Source: Rhizobium sp. FKL33 (lineage in GTDB: Bacteria > Pseudomonadota > Alphaproteobacteria > Rhizobiales > Rhizobiaceae). From it: a DNA stretch of 64,000 nt. Shown piece by piece: positions 46,331 to 54,810 of the stretch. Each line of letters opens with the position of its first letter. Positions within the stretch are counted from its first letter, which is position 1. Below the pieces are notes generated by a model. It worked only from the letters and a program-made list of their open reading frames with translations, did not search any database and was not told the origin of the DNA. The stretch is from positions 89,078 to 153,077 of the forward strand of contig NZ_STFX01000015.1 of the NCBI RefSeq assembly GCF_005222915.1. The letters are read 5' to 3'. The translations under genes and the position numbers were made by a program.

Positions 46331-47217
46331 TGAACCGGATCCAGCTCTCACAACTCGCTGTTCTCGCCGCCGTCGCCGAAGGCGGCGGCTTTCGCCGCGC
46401 CGCCCGCGAACTCGGTGTGGCCCCCTCCGCCGTCAGCCATGCGGTCTCGGCGCTGGAGGAGAGCTTGGGAATCCGGCTTCTCGCCCGCACCACCCGCAGC
46501 GTCGCGCCGACTGAGGAGGGGCGACGGCTGCTCGAATCCCTCAAGCCGGCCTTGGGCGAGATCGGCGCGGCGCTCGATGCGCTGGTCGAGAACCGCGACC
46601 GTCCGGCCGGCCCCTTGCGCATCACCATGCCTAGACTGGCCTGCGAGCATCTGGTGGCGCCGCGTCTTGGGGACTTCATCGCGCTTTACCCCGAGATCGA
46701 GCTGGAGATTGTCACACGAGATCAGTTCGAGGACATTGTCGCCCAGGGGTTCGACGCGGGTCTCAGATTGGGAGAACATCTCGAAGCCGATATGATTGCT
46801 GTCGGGGCAAGCCCGCTCTGGCGTGCTTCGGTGGTCGCTGCGCCCTCTTATTTTCAGGATCGGCCGCTGCCCCGGCATCCCCGCGATCTGCTCGATCATC
46901 GCTGCATCCGCCGCCGCTTTTCGAGCGGCTCGATCTATCGCTGGGAGTTCGAAAAGGACGGCAAGGCGCTCGCCGCCGATATATCGGGTCCGCTGATCCT
47001 GCCCGAAGATCGGCTCATTCTCGTCGCCTGCCTTGCCGGCGCGGGCCTCGCCCAGCTGTTCGATGCGCGCGTCGACGACTATGTGAGGGAGGGCCGCCTC
47101 ATCCGGGTGCTGGAGGACTGGTGTCCGCCTTTCGACGGTTTCTATATCTATTATCCCAGCCGCCGGCAGATGCGTCCGGCGCTCCGGGCCTTCGTCGATT
47201 TTTTCAAGTTTCAGTAG
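46330..47217 (+). CDS. LysR family transcriptional regulator
   Basis: 295 residues. The N-terminal winged HTH (residues 1-60) has QLAVLAAVAEGGGFRRAARELGVAPSAVSHAVSALE, and the remaining part is a periplasmic-binding-protein-like effector domain. It is divergent from the aldo/keto reductase, the usual arrangement for a LysR regulator and its target. ATG 46330 matches the normal family start; an upstream frame to 46240 is not supported. No ribosome binding site precedes the ATG, so translation may be leaderless or weak. Its 3' end overlaps the exonuclease gene by 7 bp. Confidence 0.88.
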   Translation: MNRIQLSQLAVLAAVAEGGGFRRAARELGVAPSAVSHAVSALEESLGIRLLARTTRSVAPTEEGRRLLESLKPALGEIGAALDALVENRDRPAGPLRITMPRLACEHLVAPRLGDFIALYPEIELEIVTRDQFEDIVAQGFDAGLRLGEHLEADMIAVGASPLWRASVVAAPSYFQDRPLPRHPRDLLDHRCIRRRFSSGSIYRWEFEKDGKALAADISGPLILPEDRLILVACLAGAGLAQLFDARVDDYVREGRLIRVLEDWCPPFDGFYIYYPSRRQMRPALRAFVDFFKFQ

Positions 47218-47831
47218 CGAGCGACGAGAGGTTTGCGGGCGCCGCGGATCGGCGGCAGGCCCGGCTCCACCCAATTGCTCGGCGGATGCGTAAGCGCTGC
47301 CGGCGCGGCTGGGGCTTCGAGATCGTTGAGCCACAGCCAGGCCAGCATGCAGAACCAGGCGTCCTCGAGCGCGCCGTGCTGCTTGCCGCGGGCGGAGAGG
47401 CCCATATGCTCGAGAACCTTGTCGAGCCCGCCCGGGCGCTGATGCTTGCGCTTATAGGCCTTGAGCGTGCAGTCGAAGCGTGACGCGGGCAGCTCATACC
47501 CCGCCATGCGAAATTCTGTTCTCAGGAAACGCTCGTCGAAGGCGGCATTGTGGGCGAGCACCTGATCCGCCTCGGTGAAGGCGGGAAGAATCTCTTCGGC
47601 ATGGACGGCAAAACGCGGCTGGCTGGTCAGCACCCAGTCCTGATAGCCATGCACGGCGGCGGCAAAGGGATTGCTGGGCCGGCCGGGATTAAAGATCAGA
47701 TGGCTCAGTTGAACCGCGTCGCGCCCGTCCTTGAGCGCGTCGAGATCGAGCGCGACCATGCCGAGCGTGATCACCCGGTCGTCATAGGTGAGACCCGTAG
47801 TTTCCGTATCGACGAATAGCAGCCGGCTCAT
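47211..47831 (-). CDS. 3'-5' exonuclease, DnaQ/epsilon-like
   Basis: 206 residues with a DEDDh exonuclease fold. The three motifs are visible: FVDTETTG (Exo I), LAHNAAFDERFL (Exo II) and HGALEDAWF (Exo III with His). It is not the replicative epsilon subunit, since the C-terminal clamp region differs and it sits with a GNAT gene. Its ATG overlaps the stop of the upstream GNAT gene by the ATGA arrangement (47828-47831), so the two are coupled. Confidence 0.87.
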   Translation of the reverse strand: MSRLLFVDTETTGLTYDDRVITLGMVALDLDALKDGRDAVQLSHLIFNPGRPSNPFAAAVHGYQDWVLTSQPRFAVHAEEILPAFTEADQVLAHNAAFDERFLRTEFRMAGYELPASRFDCTLKAYKRKHQRPGGLDKVLEHMGLSARGKQHGALEDAWFCMLAWLWLNDLEAPAAPAALTHPPSNWVEPGLPPIRGARKPLVARY

Positions 47832-48280
47832 GCGCCGATCCGCATGCGGTAGCGTACATGGCCATCGGTCTTGACATAGGAGTCGTAGAGCTTGCGGGCG
47901 GTGGCGTTGCCTTCATCCGTATGCCAGTAGAGCCGCGCCCAGCCCTTGTTCTTGCAGATGCCGATCAGGTCGTCGATCAACGCCCGGCCGACGCCACGCC
48001 CCCGAAAGCGGGAGTCGAGATAGAGATCTTCGAGATAGCAGTCCTCATCCGCCACCCAGGTGGAGGGGTGATGCAGGTGGATAGCGAAACCGGCCGCCTC
48101 GCCATCGACAAAGGCCAGCCGCATCGACACGGGCGAGCCCGGATCGAGAATGCGCCGCCAGGTGCTGTCGGTCACCTCGGGCGCGAGATCCACTTTGTAG
48201 AAGGCGAGATAGCCCGCCCAGAGCTGTCTCCAGGCGGCTTCGTCTGTTGCGGTGGCGGTGCGGATCGTCGGCTCGGTCAT
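47828..48280 (-). CDS. GNAT family N-acetyltransferase (paralogue 1)
   Basis: 150-residue acetyltransferase. The acetyl-CoA site is GRGVGRALIDDLIGICK at about 98-114; the YLEDLYLD strand and the LYWHTDEGNATARKLYDSY block are typical. It is clearly paralogous to the gene at 50415-50858 (shared GYL-FYK, EVT-TW-RILDP, YLEDL and KLYDSY). The start at 48280 is chosen because the frame upstream to 48328 lacks support. Substrate unknown. Confidence 0.85.
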   Translation of the reverse strand: MTEPTIRTATATDEAAWRQLWAGYLAFYKVDLAPEVTDSTWRRILDPGSPVSMRLAFVDGEAAGFAIHLHHPSTWVADEDCYLEDLYLDSRFRGRGVGRALIDDLIGICKNKGWARLYWHTDEGNATARKLYDSYVKTDGHVRYRMRIGA

Positions 48281-48337
48281 ATCGTGTCCTCTTGGGACCG
48301 GTCTAATCCCGGCCCGCTCGATCCGCAAGCGGCTGGA

Positions 48338-49552
48338 TCAGCAAAGATCGATCGAGGTTCCCACCATGCCGAGATGCAGTTGCGAACCGCTCCAGGGATG
48401 GGCGTCGCAGACCGCTTCATCCAGTTCCACGCCGAGGCCCGGCTCGCTGGAGGGGATGACATAACCCTCTTCGACCACGATCTTCTTCTTGAGCAGCGTC
48501 TCGTGGAAGCCGTCGAAGGTCTTGATCGCCTCGAGGATGAGGAAATTCGGCAGCGTCAGCGCGAGCTGGATATTGGCGGCCGCGACGATCGGGCCGCAAT
48601 AGCAATGCGGCGCCACCTGAATGTGATAAGCCTCGGCCATCGCCGCGATCTTCTTGGTTTCGAGAATGCCGCCGGAGCGGCCGAGATTGGGCTGCAGGAT
48701 GGAGGCGGCGCGATGTTCGATCACGCGGGCGAATTCCCATTTCGTTGTCAGCCGCTCGCCGGTCGCGACCGGAATGGAGGTGCCGCGCGCCACCTGCGCC
48801 ATGACTTCGGGCATGTCAGGCGGCACCGGCTCCTCGAACCACAGCGGATCGTATTTTTCGAGCGCGCGGGCCATGCGCAGCGCGCCCGAAGCGGTGAATT
48901 GTCCATGTGTGCCGAACAGGATGTCGGCCTTCGCGCCCACCGCCTCGCGCACGGCTTTCACCATGCGTTCGGAGAGATCGATGTCGATGAGCCGCGGTTG
49001 GTGGCCGTCATAGATCGTATAGGGGCCGGCGGGATCGAATTTCAGCGCCGTGAAGCCTTCCTTCACATATTCCAGCGCGGTCGCGGCGGCGATATCCGGA
49101 TCGTTATAGACATTCTTGCCTTCGATCTCGGCCGGCACGACCGAGCCCGATTTCGGATAGAGATAGGTATAGGTGCGGATGCGTTCATGCACCCGGCCGC
49201 CCAGCAGCTTGTGCACCGGCTTGCCGGCTTCCTTGCCGATAATGTCCCAGCAGGCCATTTCCAGCGCTGAGACGCAGCCCATCATGCTGAGATCGGGCCG
49301 CTGCGAGAAGCCGGAGGAATAGGCGTTGCGGAAGAAGGTCTCGATGTCGTGCGGATCGCGGCCGACGAGATAGCGCGCGGCGACGTCCTCGATCAGCTTG
49401 GCGGTCAGATGCGGATCGAAGTTGGCGTTATAGGCCTCGCCATAACCGACGACATTGCCGTCGGTGACGAGCTTGACGAAGATGAAATAGCGTCCGCCCG
49501 CGCCCGGCGGCGGATTGCCTACGACCCAGGTCTTGACGTCGGTGATTTTCAT
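48338..49552 (-). CDS. Enolase-superfamily mandelate racemase/muconate lactonizing enzyme family dehydratase
   Basis: 404-residue cytosolic (alpha/beta)7 barrel enzyme of the MR/MLE group. The capping domain covers residues 1-130. Metal and catalytic residues are in FTALKFDP, LFGTHGQF, WFEEPVPPD, TGERLTTKWEF and QVAPHCYCGP. These enzymes usually dehydrate or epimerise sugar acids. The particular acid cannot be told from the sequence. A GntR-type half-palindrome (49580-49591) sits upstream. Confidence 0.85.
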   Translation of the reverse strand: MKITDVKTWVVGNPPPGAGGRYFIFVKLVTDGNVVGYGEAYNANFDPHLTAKLIEDVAARYLVGRDPHDIETFFRNAYSSGFSQRPDLSMMGCVSALEMACWDIIGKEAGKPVHKLLGGRVHERIRTYTYLYPKSGSVVPAEIEGKNVYNDPDIAAATALEYVKEGFTALKFDPAGPYTIYDGHQPRLIDIDLSERMVKAVREAVGAKADILFGTHGQFTASGALRMARALEKYDPLWFEEPVPPDMPEVMAQVARGTSIPVATGERLTTKWEFARVIEHRAASILQPNLGRSGGILETKKIAAMAEAYHIQVAPHCYCGPIVAAANIQLALTLPNFLILEAIKTFDGFHETLLKKKIVVEEGYVIPSSEPGLGVELDEAVCDAHPWSGSQLHLGMVGTSIDLC

Positions 49553-49579
49553 GGCGTTCCCTCACGACTGGTTTGCGCC

Positions 49580-49591
49580 CTTGTATACCAG
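49580..49591. promoter_or_regulatory. GntR-like palindrome upstream of the MR/MLE gene
   Basis: CTTGTATACCAG is a 12-bp near-palindrome with one mismatched pair and resembles operators of the FCD-type GntR regulators (TGGTATACAA). It lies 28 bp upstream of the enzyme's start. No such regulator gene is in the window. Confidence 0.4.
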
Positions 49592-49720
49592 TTTTGCGTC
49601 ACGGGCCTGCGCAGGCGCGTCAGGATCGAGGCGGAAATGGAACCGGTCTGTGCATAAGACCGTCAGAGACTTGAACCGAAGCGCCGCTTGCGGCTTCCAT
49701 CAGGGCAAAGGGAGTGGATG

Positions 49721-50425
49721 ATGAACGACACCGGCATCAAGCTCGAAGACAGCTGGCGCGCCGCCTTGGCGGCAGAGTTTTCAAGCCCCTATATGGCCAG
49801 CCTCAAGGCCTTCCTGCAGGCGGAGAAGAGCGCGGGTAAGACCATCTTCCCGAAAGGGGCGGAGTATTTCCGCGCGCTCGATCTGACGCCGCTTGGTCAG
49901 GTGAAAGTGGTGATCCTGGGGCAGGACCCCTATCACGGCGATGGCCAGGCGCATGGCCTGTGCTTCTCCGTCCGTCCCGATATCCGCATTCCGCCGTCGC
50001 TCGTGAACATTTACAAGGAGATGCAGAGTGATCTCGGCATTTCCCCCGCCCGCCACGGCTATCTGGAGCATTGGGCGCGTCAAGGGGTGTTGCTGCTGAA
50101 TTCAGTGTTGACGGTCGAGCGCTCGCTCGCCGCCTCGCATCAGGGCAAGGGCTGGGAGAAATTCACCGACGCCGTCATCGCCCGGGTCAACGAGCAGGAC
50201 ACGCCTGTCGTCTTCATGCTTTGGGGCGCCTACGCCCAGCGCAAGGCAGCCTTTGTCGATCAGTCCCGGCATCTGGTGCTGAAGGCGCCGCATCCCTCGC
50301 CGCTGTCGGCCCATAACGGCTTTTTCGGCAGCAAGCCTTTCTCCCGCGCCAATGCCTTTCTCGAAGAAAAGGGCTTGGGCGCGATCGACTGGCGACTGCC
50401 GGAGAGAGCCGAGATCACAACGTGA
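49721..50425 (+). CDS. ung: Uracil-DNA glycosylase
   Basis: 234-residue family 1 UDG that removes uracil from DNA in base excision repair. Catalytic [14 protein letters not shown] has the Asp water-activating residue, LLNSVLTV follows and [13 protein letters not shown] carries the His. ATG 49721 has GGGAG 6 bp upstream; the ATG three bases earlier is too close to the site. The 3' end overlaps the GNAT paralogue by 11 bp. Confidence 0.95.
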   Translation: MNDTGIKLEDSWRAALAAEFSSPYMASLKAFLQAEKSAGKTIFPKGAEYFRALDLTPLGQVKVVILGQDPYHGDGQAHGLCFSVRPDIRIPPSLVNIYKEMQSDLGISPARHGYLEHWARQGVLLLNSVLTVERSLAASHQGKGWEKFTDAVIARVNEQDTPVVFMLWGAYAQRKAAFVDQSRHLVLKAPHPSPLSAHNGFFGSKPFSRANAFLEEKGLGAIDWRLPERAEITT

Positions 50426-50858
50426 CGGTATAGCGGTAGAAGGCGTCGCGCTTGTTGTAGCTGTCATAGAGCTTCTGGGCCGTGACATTGTCCTCAGCCG
50501 TGATCCAGTAGACCGACACCCAGTCCTTCTCCTTGCCGAGCGCAACGAGATCGTCGAGCAAAGCCTTGCCGACGCCTAGGCCGCGCGCCTCGGGGCTCAC
50601 GAACAGGTCTTCGAGATAGCAGGTCGGCCTGACATCCCAGGTGGTCAGATGCGTGTGATGATGGGCAAAGCCGAGCACGACGCCATCCTTCACCGCCAGC
50701 CGTGCGGTCAGCAGGTTCATCGGATCGAGGATCCGGGCCCAGGTCGCCTGCGTCACCTCGTCCGTCAGGCTGGTCTTATAGAAGGTCAGATAACCCTGCC
50801 AGAGCGGCAGCCAGCCGTCAAAATCCTCAGCCGTCGCATTGCGGATCTCCAGCGCCAT
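50415..50858 (-). CDS. GNAT family N-acetyltransferase (paralogue 2)
   Basis: 147 residues. Acetyl-CoA loop [17 protein letters not shown] at about 92-108, with [26 protein letters not shown] and a tyrosine-rich C-terminus. It is related to the GNAT at 47828-48280 with the same motif order, an apparent tandem-type duplication now separated by the MR/MLE and ung genes. It follows a phosphohexomutase on the same strand by 1 bp, so they may be co-transcribed. Confidence 0.85.
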   Translation of the reverse strand: MALEIRNATAEDFDGWLPLWQGYLTFYKTSLTDEVTQATWARILDPMNLLTARLAVKDGVVLGFAHHHTHLTTWDVRPTCYLEDLFVSPEARGLGVGKALLDDLVALGKEKDWVSVYWITAEDNVTAQKLYDSYNKRDAFYRYTVTL

Positions 50859-50859
50859 C

Positions 50860-52260
50860 TCAGAACTGCTCCTTCAGCCTGGCGAGCAGTTCGGAGAGAA
50901 GCCGGTCCGTCGCCTCTAAAGAGCCGGTTTCGACATAGATGCGCATCTCCGGCGCATTGCCCGACTGACGGAAATGCACGGTGTCGCCGTTTTCGAACGC
51001 CATCCGCACGCCGTCGAGCGTCGAGATCTCTGTCGGGGTCGCGATGCGCGCGTCGAACCCGGCGCGAAACTCCGCCGAGGTCTCCACCGAGGTCAGGAAT
51101 GCCTTGCCCTTGTCGGGCGCGACCTCCTTGACGCGATCCGCCTTCATGAAGCGCGGCGGCAGCGTCGCCGCCAAGGCCGACAGGCTGCGTCCCTCGTTTT
51201 TGGCGAGCACCAGCGCCGCCACCGCCGGCAGGATCGCGTCGCGCGTCGGCAATTTGCCGAGCACGCCGCCTGCGAGCGCCACGTCGTCGCCGAGCAGAAA
51301 ACCGCCATTGGCCTCAAAGCCCACGACCGGATGGCTGGTTGCCTTGGCCATGCCGGCCACTACAAAGGGCGAGCCGATACGGGTGCGGTCGACCGTTTCG
51401 AACCAGCCCGATTGCTCGACGGCGCTGGTCGAGGAAAGCGGCGTCACCACCGTCTTCGCCTTGATGAGTTTCGCTGTCAGCACGCCCAGCACGTCGCCAT
51501 TGATCTGCCGTCCTTCGTCGTCGATCACCAGCGGCCGGTCGCCATCGCCGTCGGTGGAGATCACGCCGTCGAGACCGTGCTCCGCAATCAGCGCCCGCGC
51601 CCGCGCCACGTCGTCAGGATCGAGCGCCTCGGTGTCGACCGCGACGAAATGATCCATCCGCCGGAAGGCATGCACCTCCGCTCCCAGTTTTTCCAGGATC
51701 GCGACCGTCAGATCGCGACCCACGGCGGAATGCAGATCGACGCCGATCTTGAGGCCGGACAGGGCCTGGGGGCCAAAGGCGGCTGCATAGCGGGCGATGT
51801 AATCCTCGGCTGCGGCGGCGAAGGCTTCGCCGGGCGCCGACGGCGCGATCTCGCTGCCTTCCGCCATAATGGCCTCGGCCCGTTCACGCACCGGCGCTTC
51901 GTCCTCTTTCAGGAATTCGCCGTCGGGTCGGTAGAATTTGATGCCGTTATAGGCTTCGGGAATATGGCTGCCGGTGATCATGATCGCCGGAGCCTTCCGC
52001 GCCATGGCGTAGGCCGCGACCGCAGGCGTCGGCACATTGCCGGCCCAGGCGGCGGTCCAGCCCATGGCCTTGATCGCGGCCAGGCATTGGCCGGCGATGC
52101 GCGGGCTCGATTCGCGGAGATCGGCGGCCACATAGGCCGTCTTGTCGGCTGTTTCGCCGGCGACGCGCTCCAGGAAAGCCGAAATATAGGCGGTGCAGAG
52201 TAGGGGAGTAAAATCGACTGCAGGGCCTCTGAGCCCCGATGTTCCAAATGCCGCCGCCAC
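50860..52260 (-). CDS. Phosphohexomutase (phosphomannomutase/phosphoglucomutase family), GTG start
   Basis: 466 residues of the alpha-D-phosphohexomutase superfamily. Domain 1 starts with FGTSGLRG, the phosphoserine loop is ITGSHIPEAYNG, Mg binding is STDGDGDRPL, sugar binding is GFEANGGFL and the phosphate loop is FRQSGNAPEMRIY. It could interconvert mannose or glucose 1- and 6-phosphates; the substrate is not fixed by sequence alone. GTG 52260 is the start: GAGGAG is 6 bp upstream, while TTG 52281 has no suitable site. Confidence 0.88.
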   Translation of the reverse strand: MAAAFGTSGLRGPAVDFTPLLCTAYISAFLERVAGETADKTAYVAADLRESSPRIAGQCLAAIKAMGWTAAWAGNVPTPAVAAYAMARKAPAIMITGSHIPEAYNGIKFYRPDGEFLKEDEAPVRERAEAIMAEGSEIAPSAPGEAFAAAAEDYIARYAAAFGPQALSGLKIGVDLHSAVGRDLTVAILEKLGAEVHAFRRMDHFVAVDTEALDPDDVARARALIAEHGLDGVISTDGDGDRPLVIDDEGRQINGDVLGVLTAKLIKAKTVVTPLSSTSAVEQSGWFETVDRTRIGSPFVVAGMAKATSHPVVGFEANGGFLLGDDVALAGGVLGKLPTRDAILPAVAALVLAKNEGRSLSALAATLPPRFMKADRVKEVAPDKGKAFLTSVETSAEFRAGFDARIATPTEISTLDGVRMAFENGDTVHFRQSGNAPEMRIYVETGSLEATDRLLSELLARLKEQF

Positions 52261-52440
52261 GATGCGCTCCTCTGATGACAACCTCTCCGTTCCTGCTTAG
52301 CGCAAATCCGCGTCCAGTCAATTTGTCGCGCGCTGCAGGAGGGATTTGCTTCCGTCAGGGTAAAAATGCGCGCGAAAAATCGTTGAAGTTCCTGCGGCGC
52401 ATTGCTATGACGATGGCGCGCCTGCGGATGTCGGCGTCGT

Positions 52441-52516
52441 GGGGTCATAGCTCAGCTGGGAGAGCGCTACGTTCGCAATGTAGAGGTCGGGAGTTCGATC
52501 CTCCCTGGCTCCACCA
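52441..52516 (+). tRNA. tRNA-Ala(CGC)
   Basis: A complete 76-nt cloverleaf with encoded CCA. The acceptor stem GGGGTCA pairs with TGGCTCC, and the D arm has AGCTCAGCTGGGAGAGC. The anticodon stem CTACG/TGTAG flanks TTCGCAA, so the anticodon is CGC, reading GCG codons. The T arm has GGGAG-TTCGATC-CTCCC. A short T run follows. It is on the plus strand and divergent from the phosphohexomutase. Confidence 0.97.
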
Positions 52517-52638
52517 TGTTTTTATCTCATATGTAATATATCAATTGACAGGCGTCTTACGCCCGAAAAATGCGTTTCGACGCGGCGGCCCTGACGTGGA
52601 TAAATTCGAGGCGCGATCATAATGTTTAGCCTCGGCAT

Positions 52639-53322
52639 TTAAACTTGCGGCCTGCGTTGAGCCTTCGATTTGGAAATGCCCAAAGTCAGGACTGCAATTG
52701 ACGCGATTACAATCCACATAAGGGTATTCGGAGTGACGTTGAGCAGGTAGAGGATGACGTCCCGCCAGTTCGGGTTGATCTGATATTCCGTATAAAACAC
52801 CGTGTCGCTGAATTCGCAGCGGGTGTAGGAAGAACCGAGAAGCACCATGTGCTGGTCCAGTTCGCCAACCAGCCCCAAGGCGGCCTTCCTGGCGCCGTCA
52901 ATCGTGGCGAGTTCATCGAGGATCGCCTTGAGACTGGCCATATCGGCATGCGCGCATGCATTCATCGGGCTTGCTTCATCCGTGAGGCTGCCCGGCAACA
53001 ACTCCCACAAACAGTTTGCCGACTGTATCTCGTTGTAGAGAAGCAGCGCCTTCAGATGTTCGTTCCGATCCGGAATCTGTCGCGCCAGATCGAGAATCCG
53101 ATCGCGGAAAGGGGCAATCGCAATCATGGCGCCGTGATCTATGGCGGCGATCTCGAAGCCTTTGGCCTTGTCTTTGGGGATGGCGATGTCATGCGCCAAT
53201 GCGAAACCCGATGAGCTACCGAGCGCGATAGCCAATAAGGCCGCAAGCATCTGTAGCCAGCTTCTCATCCATCGACCGACCGAATTCATCGCCAGGCTCC
53301 CTGGTCCAGACCGCATCATCAT
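52639..53322 (-). CDS. Exported/membrane-tethered protein, function unknown
   Basis: 227 residues. An N-terminal signal peptide (about 20-45, hydrophobic LQMLAALLAIALGSSSGFALA) is followed by a soluble part (about 45-190) rich in helices and with several cysteines (NCLWEL, MNACAH, TRCEF). One C-terminal transmembrane helix is at about 195-218 (LMWIVIASIAVLTLGI). I do not recognise the family. ATG 53322 overlaps the TGA of the upstream multi-pass membrane protein gene (ATGA), so the two are translationally coupled and probably work as a complex. It is the last gene of the 10-kb minus-strand unit. Confidence 0.65.
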   Translation of the reverse strand: MMMRSGPGSLAMNSVGRWMRSWLQMLAALLAIALGSSSGFALAHDIAIPKDKAKGFEIAAIDHGAMIAIAPFRDRILDLARQIPDRNEHLKALLLYNEIQSANCLWELLPGSLTDEASPMNACAHADMASLKAILDELATIDGARKAALGLVGELDQHMVLLGSSYTRCEFSDTVFYTEYQINPNWRDVILYLLNVTPNTLMWIVIASIAVLTLGISKSKAQRRPQV

Positions 53323-54740
53323 ATCCTCGGCGTGGACAGAAGCCAAAGGCCTAGAAAGGTGAAGGCGATCATGAGAACAGCCATCGGAACTTCAAGCCGG
53401 AACACTTTTTCCGGTCGCTCGATCTGTTCCGACACCATGCCATGCGCCATGACGACCCCGACAACGTGACCCAGGGTTACGATCGCCACCTGTGCGCTGA
53501 AGAGCATGCGGACGGCGTCGAAGTCGTTGAGGAAAGACAGGGTCACATGATGGTCCTTCATACCCAGCCAGTCTTGCCCGAGAGCAAAGGGATCGCTCGT
53601 TGCAACGGCGAGATCCTGCAGTCCTACAAGCGCCACCGTCAAATAGTGCGACATCTGAAACGCCAGCGATATCGGCAGGATGGAATAGATCATCCGTCCG
53701 GCGATGTCGTGATTGGAGCCCGTCTGCGCCAGAGCCCGTCCGAGAGCCACGGTAGCATAATAGACGACTGCGAACAGGACGAAACTCGCGACCAATCCCG
53801 AGGTCGACGACAGGACGACGGAACTGCGCCCCTGAAAGTCGAGAGGATTGACGCCAATGGCGCCGAACCACAAAAATGTGTTGGAGAACCCATCGAAAGA
53901 GACGGTCGACAAGGTCAGGAGGACGAATAGGACTTTCGAGGCAGGAAGCGGCGGCTGCGCATAGAGCGCATGGCCGGGCCAGCCCAGCCGCGGACGGCGC
54001 CGATAGGTGGAGACCCGTTCCCAACCGAGAGGGGAAAGACCGCCGATCAGGCGGAAGAAAATGGAGAAAGGCTCGCCCCGGTTGGCCCACTCCTCCGCTC
54101 CGAAGGTGATCATGGCGACAAAATTGACGGTCCAGTAGGCAATGACTGCAACCGCCAGCCGACGCGGATCTTCGGGGGCGGCATCGACAAGCTCGAACCA
54201 GGCGAAGGCGTAGAATTGAGCAATGGCGGGAAATGCGCCGAGCCAGCCGGGCAGGGAAATTCGCGCGCGCGCTCCGAGATCGCGACCGGTCAGTTTTCCG
54301 AGCAGCAGGAGCGGACCTGTCCACGGATTGAGCCCATTCCAGAGCGGGCCGACCACGCCGTGCAAAATGACGAGGACCACCCAAAAACCGGTCCATATGA
54401 AGTGGGGCAGCGGATTGAGGGTGGGATCGGGAGACCCCGCCAGACCCGCTACCACCATGAAGCACAAAATCGCAAAAGAAAGCAGGCTGCTCTGGGCGTC
54501 CGAAGGCATCGGCAGCGCCGGAAGGCGCAGGGTGGTCTGGTGCAACCGTTGCGCCCACCTGTTGGGAAGCAGGGAAACCAGCAGAAAACTCGCGGCGACG
54601 GCGGCGCAGCCGGCAATGATGTAATAGCCAGTGGGAAGCAGCAGGACGATGCCGCCTTCCGCGCTGTGTGCGAGGGCCGGGCTGGTCAGCCCGAAATGCG
54701 ACGCGGCGGTCCAAAGTGCGAGAGCGCACAGTCTTTTCAT
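53319..54740 (-). CDS. Multi-pass membrane protein, function unknown
   Basis: 473 residues: a signal peptide (LALWTAASHFGLTSPALA) followed by about ten hydrophobic helices. Distinct segments are GFWVVLVILHGVVGPLWNGLNPW, FVAMITFGAEEWANRGEPFS and MKDHHVTLSFLND with a His pair near the C-terminal third. I cannot name a family with confidence. The general shape recalls multi-pass proteins annotated as fenitrothion hydrolase subunit, but that is uncertain. It follows the ALDH gene by 70 bp with a 10-bp hairpin in between and is coupled to the next gene. ATG 54740 is the likely start; ATG 54773 is also in frame. Confidence 0.65.
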   Translation of the reverse strand: MKRLCALALWTAASHFGLTSPALAHSAEGGIVLLLPTGYYIIAGCAAVAASFLLVSLLPNRWAQRLHQTTLRLPALPMPSDAQSSLLSFAILCFMVVAGLAGSPDPTLNPLPHFIWTGFWVVLVILHGVVGPLWNGLNPWTGPLLLLGKLTGRDLGARARISLPGWLGAFPAIAQFYAFAWFELVDAAPEDPRRLAVAVIAYWTVNFVAMITFGAEEWANRGEPFSIFFRLIGGLSPLGWERVSTYRRRPRLGWPGHALYAQPPLPASKVLFVLLTLSTVSFDGFSNTFLWFGAIGVNPLDFQGRSSVVLSSTSGLVASFVLFAVVYYATVALGRALAQTGSNHDIAGRMIYSILPISLAFQMSHYLTVALVGLQDLAVATSDPFALGQDWLGMKDHHVTLSFLNDFDAVRMLFSAQVAIVTLGHVVGVVMAHGMVSEQIERPEKVFRLEVPMAVLMIAFTFLGLWLLSTPRI

Positions 54741-54769
54741 CGCATGGTTCCGATCACGGCTACGGGATG

Positions 54770-54794
54770 ACATTGCCCCTGCTCGGGGCAATGT
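54770..54794. other. Intercistronic hairpin after the ALDH gene
   Basis: acattgcccc (54770-54779) and ggggcaatgt (54785-54794) are perfect 10-bp arms with a 5-base loop, between the ALDH stop and the membrane protein start. No T run on the minus strand, so it may lower rather than stop transcription of the two last genes, or protect the upstream mRNA. Confidence 0.55.
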
Positions 54795-54810
54795 CAGAGA
54801 TATACATCGG

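Noticed and set aside
52497..52520. tRNA-Ala 3' end as attachment site with a direct repeat further right
   Set aside because: No second copy of the tRNA 3' end was seen in the remaining window, and no integrase gene is present.
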